Source: Undaria pinnatifida
Taxonomy: Eukaryota > Sar > Phaeophyceae > Laminariales > Alariaceae
Assembly (NCBI GenBank): GCA_012845835.1
Contig: JABAKD010000027.1
Coordinates: 15,348,073 to 15,412,072 of the forward strand
Direction: 5' to 3'
Length of the DNA stretch: 64,000 nt
The notes beneath the pieces are model-generated. The model made no database searches, was not told the origin of the DNA, and worked only from the letters and a program-made list of their open reading frames with translations. Shown here one piece after another: positions 20,371 to 33,599 of the stretch. Each line of letters starts with the position of its first letter. The first letter of the stretch is position 1. Position numbers and translations under genes: made by a program.

Positions 20371-21720
20371 GCTTTGACCCAATAAGCTCACAATTATTTC
20401 GACCGACTCGGGTTTTCTCGCATACTTCTCGCATACGGAAAAAGTTTGCAATGCGAGCGCAGTTCAATGGGTTATTTGCATGATAGGTCGCACAAAAAAA
20501 GCGATTTTGAGCCTATATCAGGTTGGCGTGCCGAGCAAGCACGCTCAAAATGAGGAGGAGAAAGCATTTGAACAGCAACAACAGCACCAAACGCAATATA
20601 AATGGACGAATTAGAGCCATTTGTATGCAGGATTCAGGCCCCCCCGGTTATAAGCACACTCACTTTCAAACAAAAATGGGGTGTTCAAAGAAAAACGACA
20701 TATTAATATGTGGAACCAAGACTGACACGACTCGAGCTTAACAACCAACCGTGGAAAAAAGCCTGAAATTAGGCCAAAACAGTGCGTATTTGACTCACTG
20801 GCGCAATGGTCGAATAATCATGGAATACTTGCTGCCTGAATAATCACCTCTTTGCCGCTTATGCGCCACCAAGAAAAATCACCAAAAATCCCGATTTCAC
20901 TCGCTTATTGGGTCAGAAACCTAAGCTCGCTAATTTTTTCTTGGATTTTCTAGCATGCTACTCGCGTAGGGCAAAAAAATGTCATGCGACCGCAATTCGT
21001 ACCAAACGCTCGACCTCGGGATGAATCTATACAGTTGGTGCCCAGAGCGTCACGATAAAGACATTCGAGACCATCACCCTGTTGACCCTGATAGCTACAC
21101 TGTAGTTGCAAGGGGAGTCGCCGACCTATGTCCTCAATGAGGACACACAACCCGTAATACGCGCGATCGGAGTATCACACACAGCTTGCAAAGATGAGTT
21201 TGGACAAAATATTCGATCTCACAGCTGGAGTGTATTTTATTTTTTATAATAAGAAGAGAGGTCAAATCGCCATGTCCCGGTATGCTAACAGCCATATATA
21301 TACAAGGTTTCCCTTCGGGAAGTGCCTAGGGGAGTGGCGCAAGGACACATGATTATTCTCACTACCGGACGCAATGGCCATTTGTTTGTACACACAAAAA
21401 AAACTTACCCGGAAAAATAATGAATTCGCATTTTACCCGCAGTACTTCTTGGGTGTACTCAATGGCAGTACTTTTAGCACTTTCTGGATGCTCGAGATAG
21501 ACGTGCCCACGACCGAGCTGTTGTTGAGAACATACACACCACACACAAAACTTTTACACCGTATGATATGTATTATTTCGAGAAGAGCGTCACACTTCGA
21601 CCTGCAGGTTAGGGACCGCCAGAGAGCGAGAAGGGGCACGTGTGGCGTGGGACGCGGCTTACTACTGTAGAATACTACGTAAATAGCACCTATTGAAAAC
21701 GAGGGAGCAAGAGGACAACA
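20371..21720. other. Non-coding stretch
   Basis: No credible gene was found. One copy of the GCAGCTTGCAAAGATGA-type repeat lies near 21183-21232. The other short open frames look random. Confidence 0.6.
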
Positions 21721-21724
21721 CGTG

Positions 21725-22508
21725 ACAGGCTATGGCAAAAGCAACTCGCCGCCGTAAGGAGAGGATACGGCACGCGCACATGGTCCTACCACGGCAGTAG
21801 CGTTTTGCTTTCCGCATGTTGTCTGGTGCTGTCTGTCATCTGCGATCTTCGCAAAAAAACAGAAAAAATACTCGTTAAAAAACTGCCTCTGTGGACGTAA
21901 ATGTAGTCTAAGAATGGGTTGGTTGGTATCAAAATTATTACTAGTTTTAAAGGTTCCTATGTACAGCAGAAACGTGTGGTATGGTGGGGTGACGAATGAC
22001 AGGCTCCGACACAAGCAACTCGCCGCAGCATAGCGAAGACACGCCACGCGTACATAAATGGTGTTGCCTACCGCTGCTGCTGTGCGGCAGGGTTATAGCG
22101 TTCGTTGTGCTCTCCGCATGTTGTCTGCTGTTTGTCATCTGCGATCTTACATAAATGGTGTTGCCTGCCGCTGCTGCAATGCGGTAGAGTTGTAGCGTTG
22201 TGCTTTCTTGGTATGGTACGATATCATATACCAAGTACACCAACCTGGACATAAATATAAGGTCCTTTTGATTACTAATATGATATTCAAACGATCCTTA
22301 CACTTTACGCCGGCATGTCACTTGACATTTGACAGGAGCAGCAGAAGCAACGGCAGCGAGAGGTAGCGGCGTATAGGCGGGTAGAGCATCGCAGGCTCCG
22401 ACACAAGCAATCAGCTACTACAACAGCAGCCACACGCGCACAAAGTTGCAGGCTGCTGCTGCTAGGGGGCTGGACTGCTGCTGGGCGGCTGGATCATAGC
22501 GTGGTCTG
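21725..22508. repeat. Repeat R1, copy B, left part (interrupted by the copia element)
   Basis: From about 22003 the order of blocks matches copy A at 1-470, up to GGATCATAGCGTG. The copy is broken at 22508 by the Ty1/copia element and resumes at 28749 for about 30 bp. A weaker partial copy of its start (CAACTCGCCGCC...GCATGTTGTCTG) lies upstream at 21725-21860. Confidence 0.75.
22504..22508. repeat. Target-site duplication (GTCTG), left
   Basis: GTCTG directly precedes the left LTR and is repeated exactly at 28749-28753 directly after the right LTR. Confidence 0.95.
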
Positions 22509-22926
22509 TGTTGGTAAACTCGTGGCTTCTGGGGAAAAGATGTTGTATTATTGAGCAATTGCCCTTCTGAGACAGGTAGGCAAGGTGGAGTGAGCAGGGT
22601 GGGGGCGCTCGTGGGCGCGCACAACCTCACCCTCCGTACCACAAACAATACCCCTAACATGACAATAGCCTGATAGTCAGACCTACAGCAACAATACCTG
22701 AACCTTCCTTCTGGATAAGTGTCCAATGTACCACATACCAATGTACCGACACACACCTACGGTCCATTGTATAGCTCGTACTTGTGTACAACCTACCGAA
22801 GTACCACAAAGAGTATTCCCAGAATATCCAGCATCAACTTACTACAATTGACAACACAATATTCAAACTATCCAATCAGATGATCTACAGCAGCTCGGCC
22901 GATACACACTGTCGCTATCACCAACA
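22509..22926 (-). repeat. 3' LTR of the Ty1/copia element
   Basis: This 418-bp copy starts TGTTGGTAAACTCG and ends CTATCACCAACA, and is about 98% identical to 28329-28748. Confidence 0.95.
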
Positions 22927-22997
22927 CCCTCCCTAGGGGCTGTTGTATCTACCAGACCCACAACATGCAGTATGACAAACAAAAATAATTCAGACTC

Positions 22998-24356
22998 CTA
23001 CTTCCTAGAGCCCAATGCAAAGTCACGGTGAACTTCAAAAATACTTCTCAGCAGAGCCTTCGTGAGGATGTCCGCATGTTGTTTTTCGCTGGGAACATGC
23101 GTGATCTCGATCACACCCTCCTCGGTCAGATTTCTAAGAAAGTGGTGCCTCACGTCGATGTGCTTACTCCTGCTCGAGCTAAGCGGATTCTCTGCAAGCG
23201 CAATCGCTCCCTCGTTGTCCTCAAGGACGTCAATTTTACGAGGCTCTACACTAGGCCTCAAGAACTGAAGCATTCCGTTCACAAACAGAGACTCCTTCAC
23301 ACCATCGCCCATCGCAAGATACTCTGCCTCAGAAGTCGACTGCGAAACGCATTTCTGCGTCCAAGAAATCTAAGCTACAAGACAGGCAGCCACAATAACT
23401 AGTGCTCCCGAAACTGATCTACGGTCAGTGGCCTTGCTGGCAAAGTTTGCATCTACGTACACCAACGTGCCTACGTCATCAACCGTACTGTCTCTCTTGT
23501 ACTTCAGAGTTAGATGTGCCGTTTCCAGGAGATAGTTCAGAATCTTCTGAGCTGCCTTCCAGTCTCTCTTCTTTGGCTCATGAGAGTGCCTCGCCACCGC
23601 CCGCACAGCATTCGAGATGTCGGGCCTTGTCCCATTGGCGACCCACATCAGGCACCCCACCACCTCTCGGAACGGCACATCTCCTGCCTCCTCATCCTCC
23701 ATCACGGACCTGTTATCGTTAGCAGGGGAAGCAGGGATCGGGCTGGTGCGACAAATTTTGAATCTCTCAAGCACACTCCTGATGTAACTCTCCTGAGAAA
23801 TCTCAATCGTGCCAGCCTCGCGGTCGCGAATAAATGCGCAACCAAGAAAGAACTTGACCTCACCCAAATTCTTCGTAGGAAGAGAATCGCCTAGAGCTTC
23901 TACAACCACCTTGGCAAGACTCTTAGTTCCTGCATACAGAATGTCATCCACGTGAATCGCGACCATCCCTATCGCCTCGTCTCCCATCATGAAACGCAGC
24001 ACACAGGGGTCACACAGAGACTGCTCGAAACCAATCCTCTTTAGATCCGATACTAGCCTCTTGTAAAATGTTCTAGATGCCTGCTTCAATCCGTACAAAC
24101 TCTTGTTCAGACGGATAACCTTTCCTGACATCGAACCACAGCCAGGAGGCAACTTCATGAACACCTCGTGATCCAACTTCGACTGAACAAACGCCTGCTC
24201 AATGTCCCAGTGGAGTAATTCCAAATTATACTTGCACGCCAATGCTACCAACAATCGAATTGATGCAGGATTTGCAGTAGGCGAGAAAGTCTCAAGATAG
24301 TCTACACCATACTTCTGCCTGAAGCCCTTCGCGATAAGCCTAGCCTTGGCCTTCAC
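22998..24356 (-). pseudogene. Ty1/copia reverse transcriptase and RNase H region (fossil)
   Basis: The copia-type reverse transcriptase region is recognisable from ARLIAKGFRQKYGVDYLETF, LHWDIEQAFVQSKLDHEVFM, LNKSLYGLKQASR and the catalytic box IHVDDILYAG. RNase H follows, with VYVDANFASKATDRRS, EDNEGAIALAENP, KHIDVRHHFLR and QHADILTKAL near the left LTR. It belongs to the element at 22509-28748 and is not intact. Confidence 0.9.
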
Positions 24357-26610
24357 TATCTCTCCTGTTTCGTCTGCTTTCCATTTGAAAACCCATCTAG
24401 CATCTCTATCACGTTACAGCCTATTGGGATCTTTACCGCTAACGTGAACGTTCCTGCCCTTATCAAGCCTTCAACTTCTGCAGACATAGCTCCATCCCAA
24501 ATCGTGGCGTGCTTCGATTGCCGGGCTTCTTGATAGCTATCAGGCTCAGACTCTACGTCCTGCACTAGTTCTTTCGGCAATTCCACTGCGTCACCTGCTC
24601 TCTGCTCCGCCAACAGCGCATATATTATCTCTGTTGCGCAGACGGGCCCTAGAGTGGCCACAAGGCCAGATACATTCTGCTGGTCAACTGCACGGGTTTG
24701 CGCACGAGTTCTACCTTCTCTTACTTCATCATTCTCACGCGCAGGGTTGTTGAAATCAGCTAGCTCAGCTACATGCCGCGGACGACGAGCAACTGGAGGA
24801 GATGCCTCTACCTCTGCCTCCTGCCCTCCCGGCCCAACAGACTCTGTATCCTGCTCTTCAGGACCCACCGACTCTAGTCCCCCCACATCTTGCCCTCCCT
24901 GCCCCTCACCATCGGTGAACTCAGGTGCTGGAGACGACACAGAGGGAACGGGCGAAGGTGGCACAGAGGGGGCAAACGGCGATCGACCTACACTCTCTGC
25001 GTCAACACTTTCAACCACATGGACTGCTCCACCAGGGGGGACCACTACCTCGTTCGTTGCTGCACCAGAGGGGACCACTGCCGCATTATTTCGCAACAGT
25101 GTGTGAGCAACTCCCCTCCCTACAAGCGGCCATACCTCGGCTTTACATCGTTGTCACTTTCCTCCCCTCCCTCCTCCGCGATCTCTATCGGCAACGGAGG
25201 TTGCGGTGGAGGGAGTTGTGACGGCAACGCCTCCCACGTTACATCCCTCGTTTCCTGAATAGTCCCAGCCCTTGTAAGTACTCTATGACAATCACGCGGG
25301 TGGTCTCTCGAAGGATCGACATAAAAGCAACTCTCACCCTTCGGAAACAGCTTCGACGGTCGCTGCCACTTGCAGTACGCCGGTTTCAAAAATTGATAAG
25401 GTTTAGCAGGACGAGCTTCCCCATACCACATTTCATACGGCGACTTGGAATCGGGGTTAGCAGAACAAGCCGTGTGATTAAGTGCCTCGCAAGCCCAGTG
25501 CATTGCCTCGGCCCAGAGTCTGTCAGTCTTAAGTAACTGTACATGCCCAAAAAGAACTTTCGCCTGAACACGAGCCGCCATTGCGGCCTCCTCCATCAAT
25601 CCCAAGCCACGCTCTGCAACACCGTTGTATTGAGGACTGTAAGCTGGGGTGAACTCTTGCTTAATCAAGAGTTCATTGCACACAGATGCAAATTCTCCAC
25701 CGAAAACCTCCCCTCCATCGTCAGATCTAACAATCTCAACCAACGATGGGATTCCATCAGCACGCACACTAGCAAGAAAACTCCGGAAAACACTCGCAGC
25801 GTCTGATTTACTTCTCAGGAAATAGATGCACGCACGCCTTGTGAAATCATCCTTCACAATCATGGAGTAATACTTTCCCCCTATGGACACAACGGCCTTC
25901 TTCCCTCCCAGGTCAACATAAACTCTCCCTAACTTTTTATCTGATCTACATTTAGTTTCACGAGCAATCCCTTTTCTAATTGCCTTCGACATCGAACATC
26001 CCGTACAAGCATCTAGGCTACCAGTCAACTTGATACCCAGTCGCTTTGCAGTAGTACGAAGCAACCCTTCATGTGAGTGAGCATAAATGTTATGAAAGCC
26101 ATTCACATCCATACTCGTTTCGTGCTTGGGGTTTGAAGGAGTGAGGGCAGCCAACACGGATCCAATAGAGTCATCACCCACACGATACGCAGTCGCAACA
26201 AGCATGCCATCGAAATTATCAAAAGTCACATGTCCGTGGAAAGCAGTCATCACACCACGAGGACCACCAAGACCATTCCATGACTCGCCATCAAATTCTG
26301 CGCTGGGGGGAAAAAGGTTGTACCCCGATTTGGGACAGTACAGCACATTCTTCAACTCTACCAAAAACTCGTTGTCAGCAGACACGAACACCAATTCCAG
26401 AGTTCCTGAAAGAGCTACCTCACAAGTCACGCCACCAATTCCCTTTACATTCTTGTGGCAAGGCTCCACATCCTTCATACACGAGAGAGAATCTGTCATG
26501 TGGAAAGAAAGCGGTACCTGTGTCTGCATACCAATCTTCGAAACACCTCTTCTTGGTGAGAGTGGCATCTTCACGAATAGAATCACGAATAACACGATCA
26601 CTACCGACAT
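24356..26610 (-). pseudogene. Ty1/copia protease end, integrase and linker region (fossil)
   Basis: The right part carries the end of the protease (LKNVLYCPKSGYNL) and a GAG-pre-integrase zinc module (AHSHEGLLRTTAKRLG...CTGCSMSKA). The integrase core follows, with YVDLGGKK, IVRSDDGGEVFGGEF, YSPQYNGVAERG and ALNHTACSANPDSKSPYEMW. The left part (24356-25096) is a Glu/Val/Gly/Pro-rich linker, as usual between integrase and reverse transcriptase in copia elements. Confidence 0.88.
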
Positions 26611-28237
26611 AGTTCCTTATCCTGTCCGCCACTTCACTATACAGCGTTGGAATATCAGCTCCATAAGAATTCACCCAATTCACCAGTACAGAGTCATACC
26701 ACGATGCAAGATACGTGTCATCACTCCAACCGTTTAAGAGATTTTGGGACAGAAACACCATGGTATCATTCCAGGTATCCCTCAGGTCCGAGTCAGTTTG
26801 GGACAGAAGCACTAACAACTCAGATATCTCACCGTTTTCATCCTTGGCGTCCTTGGATGATCCGGTCTGGGAGGGATGAGCGATCACAGGAGCCAGGCAG
26901 TCCTTCTTCACGTGACCGACCTCCCCACACTTGAAACACTTCCCTTGAAACGCCGTTTTCTTACATGAATCAGACTCGGAGTTAGACCTTGACTTGTAGT
27001 TCTGCTTCTTCGCACTCTTCTTCTCAGGCCTAGACATCAGAGCAACACTGTGTTTCTTCGGACCACCTTGAGTCTGCAAGTCGAGGTACCGTTCACGCAC
27101 TTTAGTCTTTATGAACGACGGGTCATTCAGGCAGAACACCATCGGAGTTTCACGCAGAGTCTTATATTCATGCGACAGCCCCTCGAGCATCAGGTTGCAC
27201 ACCTCTCTGTCATCTTTCTTGACTTCCAGCATTTGAAGCACACCAAGCGTCTCTCTCACAGATGCAAAGAAGATCGAGGGATTCTCATTCGAACGCATGC
27301 GCAGTGATTTGAGTTTCTCCTCCTGCACACGAATCTGACTCTGGCTCAACGGCAGAAAATGATCTTTCAGCACTCGAAAACCCTTGCTGGAAGAACCAGC
27401 GTGGCGAACCATAGTTTTCAGACTATCCTTCTTCAAGCAGTCGAACAGAAACCACCATGCCATCTCAGCCTGACGCAGCACACCCACACTGAATCCTTTC
27501 TCTACCCAGGGGGTCAAGTCGAAACCAATGTCAGCAATCGGAATCTCAGTCTCGGAAACAAACGCCTCATACAGATTGTTGTGCCGGGCACTTAGCAGAA
27601 AATTCTGCGACCATGAGGGGTAAGACACGTCTGTCCCATCGAAAACAGGAGCCTTGGGAACTTTGAAAGGACCCCCACCCAAGTTCTCTCCTGTATCAGT
27701 AATGCCGGCCCCAGGAATCAGATTGTTTCCACTGGCGACACTTTCCCACCACCTGCTCGACGGAGTAGGTTCAAGAGGAACAGAGGACTGGCTTCCGAGA
27801 GCCCTACCTACAGTCCCGGGAACGAAAGACTGGCTACCTACAGCCCCACTTCCAATCCCAATCGAACCAAAGCTTGCAGCACCAGCAGAGGAACGATTAA
27901 CAGCGAATACATTAGGGTTCAAGCCTAAGCCAGCAAGGCTACTACTCCCAACCCCCATGCTGGACACGCCAAGGCCTTGGGCATCGCCGCCCGTACCTCC
28001 CGCGGTCCTGCCAGTAGCATCATCGGTAGAATGCGTACCACCAGCATACTCTGTTCCGCCGCCTCCCGGCGCGACAGCAGACACAGAGGACTCCACTTGC
28101 TCCTTCTGTTGATCAACAAGCGACGTGACTAGAGTCTTAAGTTGGGACAACTGCGTCTCTAGGGAAACCATCCTCTCACCAACATCCTGCGGATTACTCT
28201 GAACTCGGCCATCCGCAGGTGTCCCCGGTTCAGCCAT
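26420..28237 (-). pseudogene. Ty1/copia gag and start of protease (fossil)
   Basis: The region opens at an ATG 92 bp inside the right LTR. It carries a low-complexity Gly/Ser N-terminus and a copia-type capsid region (LRMRSNENPSIFFASVRE, VCNLMLEGLSHEYKTL). A CCHC zinc knuckle (CFKCGEVGHVKKDC) follows, and near the end a protease active-site-like WYADTG. It belongs to the interrupted element at 22509-28748. Confidence 0.9.
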
Positions 28238-28328
28238 GATGAGAAAGGTTGATCAGGCCTCTCTCGTACAGCAGTCTAGTGTAGTCCAAGGGGACGACGG
28301 AGCAGTAGACACCTTTGACGCTATAGCG

Positions 28329-28748
28329 TGTTGGTAAACTCGTGGCTTCTGGGGAAAAGATGTTGTATTATTGAGCAATTGCCCTTCTGAGACAGGTAGA
28401 CAAGGTGGAGTGAGCAGGGTGGGGGCGCTTGTGGGCGCGCACAACCTCACCCTCCGTACCACAAACAATACCCCTAACATGACAATAGCCTGATAGTCAG
28501 ACCTACAGCAACAATGCCTGAACCTTCCTTCTGGATAAGTGTCCAATGTACCACATACCAATGTACCGACACACACACCTACGGTCCATTGTATAGCTCG
28601 TACTTGTGTACAACCTACCGAAGTACCACAAAGAGTATTCCCAGAATATCCAGCATCAACTGACTACAATTGACAACACAATATTCAAACTATCTATTCA
28701 GATGATCTACAGCAGCTCGGCCGATACACTCTGCCGCTATCACCAACA
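28329..28748 (-). repeat. 5' LTR of the Ty1/copia element
   Basis: This 420-bp partner of 22509-22926 has the same TGTTGG...CCAACA termini. The GTCTG duplication follows directly at 28749-28753. Confidence 0.95.
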
Positions 28749-29395
28749 GTCTGTGCCAAAATATGGAAATGTACGTGTACGACGCACACCAACCTGGACA
28801 TAAATATAAGGTCCGTTTGAGTTCTAATACGATATTCAAACGATCCTTACATTTGACGCTGGCATGTCACTTGACACTTGACAGGAACAGCAGTAGCAGC
28901 AGCAGCGAGAGGTAGCGGCGTATAGGCGGGTAGAGCATCGCAGGCTCCGATCAAAGCAATCGGCTACTACAACAGCAGCCACACGCGCAGAGAGTTGCAG
29001 GCTGCTGCTGCTAGGGGGCTGGACTGCTGTAGGGCGGCAGGATCGAAGCGCGGTGCTCTGTGCAAAAATAGGAAAATGCGCCGTGCGTGTACCCTCTACG
29101 AGCAGAAAAACGCGGTTTGCATCCAAATCTTACGTGCGTACACGGGGAAAGGGTATGCAAAAACCCAATCCCTGGGGATGTTGCGGAAACCCGGGGATTT
29201 GCCTCAAGTGTGCCTAAGGCAAAAAACAATTAGAGGGCTTGCCACGCGCGACACACTGCACGGATCGCGCCCAAACCTCCGGCAACGTGACCCCGACGGT
29301 CGAATTGTGCCCACCCCATCCATCCGATGTTTCGGAAAAAAGGTGCGGGCACGAAGCGATGTGCCCGAGAAAAAAATGACAATTATACATTACAT
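28749..29395. repeat. Repeat R1: end of copy B (to about 28778), then copy C
   Basis: GTCTGTGCCAAAATATGGAA continues copy B past the copia element. From about 28779 the sequence restarts at the block CACACCAACCTGGACATAAA and runs parallel to copy A through the CAG-rich, CCCGGGGAT and A-rich blocks, to about 29395. Copies B and C are therefore tandem, with B holding the nested element. Confidence 0.75.
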
Positions 29396-32300
29396 ATTGC
29401 CCACAACAGACAAGAGCAATGAGCGCCTGCTTCGGCTTGACACAACAGGGTGATCTTGAATCGGAAAAAAGACCCCTTTTCTTTTTCTCTGTCTTTTCTT
29501 TTCTTTTCTTTTCTCCGATTGGCTTGCGTCTGACTTGCGTATGCGTAGTGATAGGTACCAGAAGTACCACGAGATATTTGTGTAGAAGATTCCTATTTTT
29601 CATGATACTGCTATATTGTCGATTGATTGCTGTGGCGCACAGGAGCTGTTGTCAAGAAGATCCCTATTACTCTGTATCATCAGTTAATACCTGGCGAATA
29701 CGAGATTACATTTTCAAGAAGATCCCTATATTTTATTATACTGTCATCAATTAATTGCTGGCGCACACGATGTATTGACCAGCAACAACAACAACAGTCA
29801 GTAGCCAGCGCAATTCTTGCAACCACACAACCTTGAGAATCACACCTACCTTCAAAAATGCATCCACGTTTCGTTTGTGGGGATACACATACATGGAATT
29901 AGTGTGGGATATTTATTATGCGGTTCTGAACGATGGATCGTGGATCGTGGGCCGACATATTCGGAACGACTCTTTGGAGCGGTGATGAACAAGACTGACA
30001 AAACATTGTTTTTCATACTGCCGATTTTTACAAGCGACTCCGTTCATTGAGTTTATTTTCTATTTTTATGGTCTGGCCTGTTTTTTTGTTGTGTTTCGTA
30101 CCCGGTACGCTAGCATTTCACTCGCTTTATACCTTAATTGATTGCGATGTTTGGTTTACTCTGTCTCACAGTCTGTGACCACATAATAAGTTGTATCTCT
30201 CTAGGATGAAGAATCAGCACGGACACTGGGTGTCTTGATGTCGTTGGGTAGGGAACGGCCCCTGTCGAAGACAACGAACGCCCGAACAATTGTATTTTTT
30301 TTCAAAATATTTTAAGGACGTCAGCCGTGAGTTCAACGAATTTCGGGTCAATACTCATCTTTGCAAGCTGCGTTGTTGATACTTGTAATATACTATCTGG
30401 GTGAGTTTTTTATTAAGAGGGGTCCTATTTTTACATACTTCGAAGCATATACTCGGAGTATATGTTTTAAAGGTATTTAACCGTGAAATACGATATCGAA
30501 AAGCAACGACACAGCAGCAGTCGTACGACAATAGGCCGAACACTTTGAGTTGTGACCGTGCAAAAAGTGTGGTGGGGACGAAATAAGAAGCCAATTTGGA
30601 AGTGATGCCCACTTGGAAATGAATGTTTTTTCTTATATGTTGTTTTCGTTCAAGCTCTGCATATGCCAAGATCCAAGAATAGCTCGGGCGTATACCGCCC
30701 AAAATACAAAAAAAATGCGCACTTCTCGCTTGTCTCGCTCAGCCTACGTACCCGATCCCGCCCAGGTGCATAACGGATACGGCAGGGCGAGGGGCGTTTG
30801 AGCCGCCCCCCGAAGACGGCGCTCGAACGAAGCGATTTGACCGAGAAATTCTTGTTCCGAGAATCCCATACTGAGGCCGAGACGAAAAAAACTCCTGACC
30901 GAAAAAAAAAAAAGAGATAGATACATAGACCATGTATTTATTACCAGATGCTTGTTACTATTGCTTGCCATCGGGCCTGCTTTTACGACCTTTCATAAAG
31001 AAATATTCCCCTTTCCTCCGCCCCTTAGACCAAAACTAGAATGCTAGCCCAAAAAGACCAGTCTTCAAGACTTTGGCGGTTTGTAACAATTCATGTCCTT
31101 ACACTCGAATCGTAGAGCCTGGTTTTACGACTGTTGCGGAAAAATCAAGCCACCGCCGCATTTTTCAACCAAGGTCAGAAGGTACTTAGACTGGCTAATA
31201 TTCTCCTTGCTCTTCCTCTTTTCCTGCCTTTCTTATGCCGTCACGCATAGACCGGTTGCTGCATGTTCGCCCGGCGCCCCGCTCCGCAGCCAACTTTTCG
31301 TAGTGTGCTTACTTTAAAACAGCTAGCTCTTTGCTGACGTTGGCTTCAGGTCTTCAAATAAGGCGCGCCACATGCACACTAAACTATATTTTTGCCTGTA
31401 TAACAGACAAGAAAACTCACATCCGCTGGTATAATTTTCCAAGCCGTTGTTTTCCAAAACCAAGGGGGAGCTCTGCAAAAGTCTCGTTGAGATATTTCCG
31501 TACAGACGCATCACTCAGCGGCGTTTGCACTTTACCTCTTGTCCGGAAAATCATCTCTCATCCGTCAACGGAGGGGTTATCTCGCGTGCTACACGGCAGT
31601 GGTATTTTTATATACTGTTTTACATTAGTGATCCCGTTAAAACGCAGGTATGTGCCAACCGTATTTTCGGCACCCTAGCAGCAACCGGCGCTACTCCGCA
31701 TGCTGCCACTGCTGGTTGTTCCCACTTTGTGCCAAGCGTTTCCAAAAGCCCTATAGAGGGCAACCGGCGCTACTTAAGCGGCGCCATGTTAGGGCCACGA
31801 GTGTACCGTCGGGCGCTGACCGAGAGGGGAACAAACATAGACAAACCTACACATCGTACAGATCAGATCCCTACAGATGATCTGCACATGACCTATGTCT
31901 TTCAGAGCGACAGATCCTTGATTTACATGATCTGCATCACCTATAGATTATGTTTCCGGGTGAGAAGCGGATGATCTGAATTATCTAGCATATGTTTTCT
32001 GGCTGCATCTGTCGTATGTATACAGATCCTGCTCAGCATATCATGATGACAGTATTTAGAATTGCTTGTATCTGTCCTGTGAAACACATCCCCTTCCTCA
32101 CAAGCACCGGTAGTCCAAATAAGAGCCATACTGAACTCCACAACGAAAAACTTCTGCACCCCACCTCCAGACTACGGGTGTGCCTGGGCGTGCAGCAAAC
32201 CAGCTGCATGCAGCAAGTACATTGCGGTGCGCGGTGTGAGGTGCACAGTAACACTTGTTGCTGTCAACGAGCGCCCACGACAGCTCGAACTAAACAAAGA

Positions 32301-33500
32301 GTACAAGCAATTGGAACTAAAAAAGTTCCGAGACCACGCGAACTAAAAAAGCACGAGACCACACTCGAAATAAAAAAGCACGAGACCACACTCCCTTGTA
32401 CGTGGGTCCGAAGGCATTTCCTCGTGCCGTCGTCGAAATTGATCCTCCACCCTAAACCTGTCGCCAAACATCGCATCGCTCATGACATGACCGCGACCGA
32501 GTGGGCGTCCAATTGAAAGCTTAACAGTGGAGCGCCTTGTGTACCTCCGCCTTACTCCGGCCCCATCGCCTTCCCTTATAGCAAACACCGAAACGAAAGG
32601 TCGTTATGGGCCTCGCGACCAAGGGAGACGCGGAAGCTACCCGTCGTCGATGACCCCCCCTCTTTACCCCGAACCTCGAAGTATCTAGGGCCAGGCCTGT
32701 GACATAAGCGCGACCGCTCGTGGTTCGGGTTCCCCCCTAAATCGGCTGACCCAGTGGACAGCCGACAGACTGCCAATAATTCCCAGTGAATCCTCGCAAG
32801 CGAGGATTGTGTACGACTTCGCCCAGCTTCGAAAAAAAGGTCGAGACATACAAACACAAACACTAACCCTAGGACCGACCACCTGGGAAATTTCTCGGAA
32901 TCCGCCTACGAAATTTCTCGGAAGGAAAAGGTATTGAAGAGCTACGAGTATTAATGGTGTGAACTACCAACCACTGCAACGAAGCTGGGCCAATTCGTAA
33001 AAACTACTATCGCAGGCACCAGGCACTTCGAAACAGCTCTACGGCTCTCCTACATAAGTTTACATTACGCACACACCACAAAACATTGCTGCGTGAAAAA
33101 TCAACAGCAGCAGTGCGTAGTGCTATTGTAGTGGCAGACACGTTTCGACATCCAACTTCCACCGGCACTTTTTCGACATCCAATACCCACCCTCCAACAC
33201 CCTAGCAACTAAGGGAAGATTAACCCCGTACATGCACTGCCATCCACCCCCATTTTTTCGATAACCTGCACCCCCTAGAAATTTAGGGTATCTACCAGAT
33301 AACCCCCCGCACATGCCCTGTTATCCCCCCCCCCCCCTCAGACATTCAACATCCACCACCATTTGTTCGAATTTCAACATCAATCCTCCTGCACCCTGGT
33401 AGACCAACCCCGTATATACACTACCATCCACCTTATCCAAAACCCCCACCTCCCAACTTAGCAACTAAGGTTAGATCAACCCCGCAACATATGCAGTCAT
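29396..33500. other. Non-coding stretch
   Basis: No credible exon was found. It holds a TTTTC microsatellite (29480-29515) and about three degenerate tandem copies of an AAGAAGATCCCTATT...TGGCGCACA unit (29585-29775). A TGGAATTAGTGTGGGAT core lies near 29893 and a GCAGCTTGCAAAGATGA-type repeat at 30330-30440. AGATC-rich sequence lies at 31850-32060. Three tandem copies of an AAAAAAGCACGAGACCACACTC-like unit of about 27 bp lie at 32315-32395. Confidence 0.6.
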
Positions 33501-33599
33501 GTCACAACGTGGGACCAACCGTGACCAACGGTGGGCAGTTGTGCTGCAGGCGAGTGCGGCATCGAAACGAAAAAGGCACCGGGCCGACAGACTCAAAAC

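Larger units (their letters stand above)
22509..28748 (-). mobile_element. Ty1/copia LTR retrotransposon, broken in a few places
   Basis: LTRs at 22509-22926 and 28329-28748 start TGTTGG and end CCAACA, with a perfect 5-bp GTCTG target duplication. The coding region is on the minus strand in the copia order gag, protease, integrase, reverse transcriptase, RNase H. A purine tract reading CTAGGGAGGG on the minus strand abuts the left LTR. No obvious primer-binding site was recognised beside the right LTR. The LTRs differ by about eight substitutions and one 2-bp length change over about 418 bp (about 2%), so the insertion is recent but older than the gypsy element. Its reading frame is interrupted in roughly three or four places, so it is a fossil. 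It lies inside R1 copy B. Confidence 0.96.

Noticed and set aside
26126-28112. Plus-strand frames antisense to the copia element
   Set aside because: They are shadows of the copia coding region with no domain of their own.
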